DNA of 64,000 nucleotides from Eutrophobius brisbanensis (GTDB lineage: Bacteria; Pseudomonadota; Gammaproteobacteria; Eutrophobiales; Eutrophobiaceae). A model generated the notes under the pieces. The model searched no databases and had not been told where the DNA came from. It saw only the letters and a list, made by a program, of their open reading frames with translations. How positions within the stretch are numbered: the stretch's first letter is position 1; each line of letters opens with the position of its first letter. The position numbers and the translations under genes are program-made. Positions 60,778 through 64,000 of this stretch are shown here, piece after piece. Where the stretch lies: positions 2,294,001 to 2,358,000 of the forward strand of contig JAYPQE010000003.1 in NCBI GenBank assembly GCA_038131795.1, given 5' to 3'.

Positions 60778-61734
60778 CTATTTCATATTACTAATATCAA
60801 TATTTTCCAGTTCCAGTATTTTGTCCAATGCCGATTCAAATGTGGTCCTGGCACTGGCGGTTATTTCATAAAGCGTTTGATGTAAAGCAGCGTCCTCCTC
60901 ATTGCTGTCTTCACAATCCCTTGAATAGCTTTCAAAGGCGTTTAGCCTGCTCAATATCTTAGCCACGTGTTGGGGACACTCACATTTAACACTGGTTTCC
61001 ATCATTGAAAGTTCGCTTAGTTGCTGGTCTGTGAACTTCCTTGGTTTTAAAAATCTAGATTTTTTGTTTACAGATCCATTATCCGTCGAGATAGAAATAT
61101 TACATATATTCAGGATCTGGTAGTAGTCTATTGGGCCTTGGACTAGAATTATATCTTCATGATCAAGTTTTTTCAGTGTGGCGCTATTGCTAAACCCATA
61201 GACTACCAGTAATCGGTTCGCATTCGAGTGTCTGTAGTATTGCTTTATTTGACTGACATCATCATCGAGGATAGTTGCATATTCCAGGATGAGAAGGTCG
61301 GGAGATTCATCCTGTACTTTTGATTCAAATTCAGAATAGTCTATATAAAGACCAGTAAATGTAATCGGGCCTCCCTGGTTGTCATACTTGTTCAGAACTA
61401 GTGGGAGTGTTGGGCCTAGCACGCATACTTTTGAAATATTATTGTCTTCATCCGCTGGTAACTTTCTTTTTTCTATATTTGTAAAATTTTTTAGCCGTTT
61501 CTCAAGTTCACTGAATGGTAGATCAGCAAGGTTTCCTATTGAATCTCCATGAGTGATAAGCTGTTTTAGTAATGACAGGTGCTGTATATCCTTGTCCTTG
61601 TATAACCTAACGCCGGATGATGATCTTTCGGGTTCTATAATGCCATAGCGATGTTCCCAAATCCGGAGAGTTTCAGCTGAAATGCCGGTAAGTTTTGAGA
61701 CCGTGCTGATCCGGTATCCGCTATTTTTTTTCAT
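60778..61734 (-). CDS. MerR-family regulator, CarH/LitR-like without B12 motif
   Basis: Regulator of 318 residues from the ATG with AGAGGA seven bases upstream; an ATG nine codons earlier is possible. N-terminal winged helix YRISTVSKLTGISAETLRIWEHRYGIIEP, then the arm GVRLYKDKDIQHL, and a linker with HGDSIGNLADLPFSELEKRL, which resembles CarH/LitR-type light regulators. In those a cobalamin-binding domain follows, with a D-x-H-x-x-G motif. Here the C-terminal part keeps an alternating Rossmann-like pattern (VCVLGPTLPLVL, LLILEYATI, RLLVVYGFS) but has no such motif. The gene diverges from the photolyase cluster, the usual target of such regulators. Confidence 0.82.
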   Translation of the reverse strand: MKKNSGYRISTVSKLTGISAETLRIWEHRYGIIEPERSSSGVRLYKDKDIQHLSLLKQLITHGDSIGNLADLPFSELEKRLKNFTNIEKRKLPADEDNNISKVCVLGPTLPLVLNKYDNQGGPITFTGLYIDYSEFESKVQDESPDLLILEYATILDDDVSQIKQYYRHSNANRLLVVYGFSNSATLKKLDHEDIILVQGPIDYYQILNICNISISTDNGSVNKKSRFLKPRKFTDQQLSELSMMETSVKCECPQHVAKILSRLNAFESYSRDCEDSNEEDAALHQTLYEITASARTTFESALDKILELENIDISNMK

Positions 61735-61896
61735 ATCAAATCCTCTGCTGGTATACGTCAAAATTATGCCCTGAACAGTTTATGTATTATACAGACTAAA
61801 AATGATTAATATATTCAATAGGTTATCCTTCTATTGTGTCGAATCATCATTCTCAAATTGCTTATTACTCGGTTAAGAATAAAAGATATTGATCAG

Positions 61897-61922
61897 TTTG
61901 TAAAGGTATTGTATATTACAAA
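61897..61922. promoter_or_regulatory. Inverted repeat upstream of the photolyase cluster
   Basis: TTTGTAA (61897-61903) and TTACAAA (61916-61922) are exact inverted copies with 12 bases between them, in the 185-base gap between the divergent MerR gene and the small gene at 61947. The long dyad in the promoter region is what a MerR-family operator would look like. Confidence 0.5.
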
Positions 61923-61946
61923 ACATAAACAAATTAGGAGGCAGTT

Positions 61947-62201
61947 ATGAACTATAAAAATATTCTTAAAACAATAACTTTAGCACTAATTTCATCGGTT
62001 TTCCTGACTTCAGGTAGCCAGGTTTACTCATTCAGCGACCATGATGTAGGTGTTATGTATAGGAATATGGAGGTGCACGAAAAATATCATCACTCAGTTA
62101 AGAAGATTCACGAGGACATCTATGCACGCTTGAAAATCATTCAGGCCATGAAGGAAGAAGAGATGAAGTCAAGAATTATCACAGTTGACGTAAACAAATA
62201 A
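61947..62201 (+). CDS. Small exported protein of the photolyase cluster
   Basis: Protein of 84 residues with AGGAGG as ribosome site, a signal peptide (residues 1-28, with SGSQVYS at its end) and a charged helical mature part rich in His, Lys and Met (MEVHEKYHHSVKKIHEDIYARLKII). No family recognised. Its position, first after the MerR operator-like repeat, suggests light or stress control together with the genes that follow. Confidence 0.65.
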   Translation: MNYKNILKTITLALISSVFLTSGSQVYSFSDHDVGVMYRNMEVHEKYHHSVKKIHEDIYARLKIIQAMKEEEMKSRIITVDVNK

Positions 62202-62236
62202 ACCAGTTGAAAAAATTAGATTTAAAAGGAGATGAA

Positions 62237-62371
62237 ATGGATAACCTAATGATGATATTACCTTCGTTGGCTTTATTTGCTGTTATTTTGACGGCGCAGG
62301 TATATACGCTCGACAAGTTTTGCAAAGTGGCCAAAAAACCGTGGAAGCCCATGCGAGAAAACATAAAGTGA
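62237..62371 (+). CDS. 44-residue single-helix membrane protein
   Basis: Very small frame: AAAGGAGATGA precedes the ATG, an excellent ribosome site. The product has a hydrophobic helix (MMILPSLALFAVILTAQVY) followed by a basic tail (KFCKVAKKPWKPMRENIK). This arrangement fits a single-span membrane peptide with its C-terminus in the cytoplasm. It lies 35 bases after the 84-residue gene and 74 bases before the SDR gene, all in the same direction. No family recognised. Confidence 0.6.
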   Translation: MDNLMMILPSLALFAVILTAQVYTLDKFCKVAKKPWKPMRENIK

Positions 62372-62445
62372 CGGGATTTGTCTGTATTTTTTTGCATGCA
62401 TAAAGACCCTGTATAGAAATATGTATTTATACTGGTGCAATTGCG

Positions 62446-63183
62446 ATGCCTGATTTCAGGAATGGTTCCAATGCCGTCGTGGTCGGTTCACATGGCGGCA
62501 TTGGTGGCGCCCTAGTGAGGAAGCTAGATGGGCTTAGGAATTTTGATAAAATATTTTGCCTTTCAAGACGGGAGCCATTTTCAAGTAATGGCAGGTTAAT
62601 ACATATGCCTTGCGATGTTGCTGATACCAATTCCATAGATATCTGTCGTGACAGAATCTCAGATCAGATCGAACAAATAGACTTATTATTTATAGCAACC
62701 GGTATATTGCATAACGAACGGTTACGACCGGAAAAGCGTATGCAACACCTTTCAATTAGTAGTATGCAGGAAGTTTTTTTGATAAATACGTTTTCACCAA
62801 TACTGGTGGCAAAAACATTCGCGCCTTTGATGAATAAATGTGATCCAGCTGTCATAGCTGCATTGTCTGCAAGAGTAGGAAGTATTGCCGATAATCGGCT
62901 TGGTGGATGGTATTCTTACCGGGCCAGCAAATCAGCCCTGAACATGTATTTTCGGACATTTTCTATAGAAATGAAACGCATAAATCCTGGTCTTATAGTA
63001 ACACTGCTTCATCCGGGAACAACAGATACGAGACTTTCAAGTCCATTTCAGAAAAATGTTCCAGCAGGCAAATTATTCCCCCCTGAAAAATCTGCAGCGC
63101 ACCTTCTGGAAGTGATAGCGGGTCTGTCGCCTGAAGATACCGGAAATTTCCTTGCCTGGGACGGGCAGGCTATCGAATGGTAA
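62446..63183 (+). CDS. Short-chain dehydrogenase/reductase (C-factor-like)
   Basis: SDR of 245 residues. Cofactor-binding AVVVGSHGGIGGALVRKL near the N-terminus, N-A-A-G equivalent in LLFIATGILHN, catalytic Ser in ALSARVGSI, and YRASK for the Tyr-x-x-x-Lys pair. SDRs of this type often sit next to photolyase genes in proteobacteria, in the set controlled by LitR-like MerR regulators. The substrate is unknown. Confidence 0.88.
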   Translation: MPDFRNGSNAVVVGSHGGIGGALVRKLDGLRNFDKIFCLSRREPFSSNGRLIHMPCDVADTNSIDICRDRISDQIEQIDLLFIATGILHNERLRPEKRMQHLSISSMQEVFLINTFSPILVAKTFAPLMNKCDPAVIAALSARVGSIADNRLGGWYSYRASKSALNMYFRTFSIEMKRINPGLIVTLLHPGTTDTRLSSPFQKNVPAGKLFPPEKSAAHLLEVIAGLSPEDTGNFLAWDGQAIEW

Positions 63184-63235
63184 TTCATTATATCTCTGCG
63201 TTTTACTATGTGCCGACGATAATCAATCTATATTT

Positions 63236-64000
63236 ATGCCTGCATTAAGACTTGTCCTGGGTGATCAATTGTCCCATAAACTGTCAGCACTTGAAGCTGT
63301 ATCAGTTGATGATGTAGTGTTGATGGCGGAAGTAAATGAGGTATTACCAGAGGTTATTCACCACAAAAAAAAGATCGCCTTTATTTATTCTTCGATGAGA
63401 CATTTTGCTGCAGAGTTAATTAAAAAAGGGGTCGATGTTGAATATGTGCAGTGTGAATATTCTGGTAAGTTTAAAAATCTTGCAGACGTGGTTTCCTGTT
63501 ACCTGGATAAAACTGGGTTCGATGAGATTGTTTTGACCGAGCCAGGTGACTACAAGGTATTGGACAACCTCAAGGATACTGCCAAAAAACATAATATACG
63601 TTTGAATGTATTAAGTGATACAAGATTCATATCAGATCAGGATGAGTTCAGGGAGTGGGCAAAGGGAAAAAAGAATCTGGTTATGGAAAACTGGTACCGG
63701 GCTATGAGAAAAAAAACCGGGTTGCTCATGGACGGATCCAGACCAGTTGGTGGAAAATGGAATTACGACAGAGAAAATAGAAAACCACCTGGTTCGGGCA
63801 TGAACGTAAAGCCACCGAAAAAATTCAGGCCTGACAAGATTACTCTCGCCGTTATGGCTTCGGTTGAGAAATATTTTACTGGTAATTTTGGGGAGCTCAA
63901 ACCATTCTGGTTTGCGGTTACTGCACGTCAGGCCCGGCAGTCACTCGATCACTTCATCAGCAACCATTTGCCATATTTTGGAGATTATCAGGATGCCATG
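63236..64000 (+). CDS. FeS-type cryptochrome/photolyase, partial at window end
   Basis: First 255 codons of a FeS-BCP (PhrB-type) photolyase, which repairs (6-4) photoproducts or acts as a light receptor. The frame is open to the last base. Seen: the N-terminal alpha/beta domain LRLVLGDQLSHKLSALE, then SSMRHFAAELIKKGVDVEYV, WYRAMRKKTGLLMDG, and GGKWNYDRENRKPP, the signature of this branch, then the beginning of the FAD domain (AVTARQARQSLDHFI). The Cys residues for the 4Fe-4S cluster would lie beyond the end. About 500 residues are expected in full. No strong ribosome site precedes the ATG, 52 bases after the SDR stop. Confidence 0.92.
   Translation, partial: MPALRLVLGDQLSHKLSALEAVSVDDVVLMAEVNEVLPEVIHHKKKIAFIYSSMRHFAAELIKKGVDVEYVQCEYSGKFKNLADVVSCYLDKTGFDEIVLTEPGDYKVLDNLKDTAKKHNIRLNVLSDTRFISDQDEFREWAKGKKNLVMENWYRAMRKKTGLLMDGSRPVGGKWNYDRENRKPPGSGMNVKPPKKFRPDKITLAVMASVEKYFTGNFGELKPFWFAVTARQARQSLDHFISNHLPYFGDYQDAM

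Noticed and set aside
1..64000. tRNA, rRNA, insertion sequences, prophage genes
   Set aside because: None of the conserved sequences, inverted ends with transposase, or phage structural genes could be found by reading both strands.

Overview
The window looks like chromosomal DNA of an uncultured, probably marine, gammaproteobacterium. RdgC, a long Lhr helicase, VC0807- and VC_2705-type membrane proteins, Fur-type operators, a heme A synthase and an FeS-type photolyase cluster point that way; this is inferred from gene families, not from a marker gene. There are no rRNA or tRNA genes, no transposase, integrase or phage gene, and no CRISPR array that I can see. Most genes are typical chromosomal genes of moderate GC. 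One stretch of about 2 kb (10.03-11.98 kb) is visibly AT-rich and looks acquired.

Layout. 0-5.1 kb: an iron-uptake block with two promoters, each carrying a Fur-box-like site, driving a stand-alone FTR1-type periplasmic domain protein, a novel periplasmic protein and a complete FbpABC ferric ABC transporter. 5.2-10.0 kb: an lhr helicase gene whose reading frame is interrupted at three places by in-frame palindromic repeats. 10.0-12.0 kb: AT-rich Mrr-nuclease island. 12.0-26.8 kb: mixed accessory genes (parvulin, kelch protein, two related exported alpha/beta hydrolases, RdgC, DUF6445, pirin-like, PQQ dehydrogenase, exported cupin, RraA-like and methyltransferase-like proteins, one carboxymuconolactone-decarboxylase pseudogene). 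This region is littered with a short repeat (GGGTCAGAGTAAAAA and relatives) that forms hairpins and often supplies the stop codon of the adjacent gene. 26.8-38.8 kb: heme A synthase, Bcr/CflA transporter, GMC oxidoreductase, a two-subunit sodium symporter, DeaD, a cyclophilin lipoprotein, a thioredoxin-fold protein and a porin. 39-41.7 kb: exported YtcJ-type amidohydrolase, a candidate small RNA and membrane proteins.

42.1-49.1 kb is the most interesting part: a six-gene unit ending in a strong terminator. It encodes a Tat-exported SoxC-like molybdopterin enzyme, its SoxD-like cytochrome c, a Tat-exported thiamine-diphosphate enzyme, a second small cytochrome c, a Tat-exported MmgE/PrpD protein and an orphan NitT/TauT-type binding protein. 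All six products are predicted to be outside the cytoplasm, which suggests an undescribed periplasmic oxidative pathway, possibly for an organosulfur compound. It is followed by three large exported beta-propeller proteins (49.2-55.6 kb).

55.8-60.5 kb holds a DUF481 outer-membrane protein, Dps, DUF6134 and a TonB receptor. From 60.8 kb to the end is a light/DNA-repair cluster: a CarH/LitR-like MerR regulator without a recognisable B12 motif, divergent from two very small proteins, an SDR and the first 255 codons of a FeS-type cryptochrome/photolyase that runs off the window.

A general theme is export: many families that are normally cytosolic (ThDP enzyme, PrpD, RraA, SAM methyltransferase, amidohydrolase, cyclophilin) carry Sec, Tat or lipoprotein signals here.
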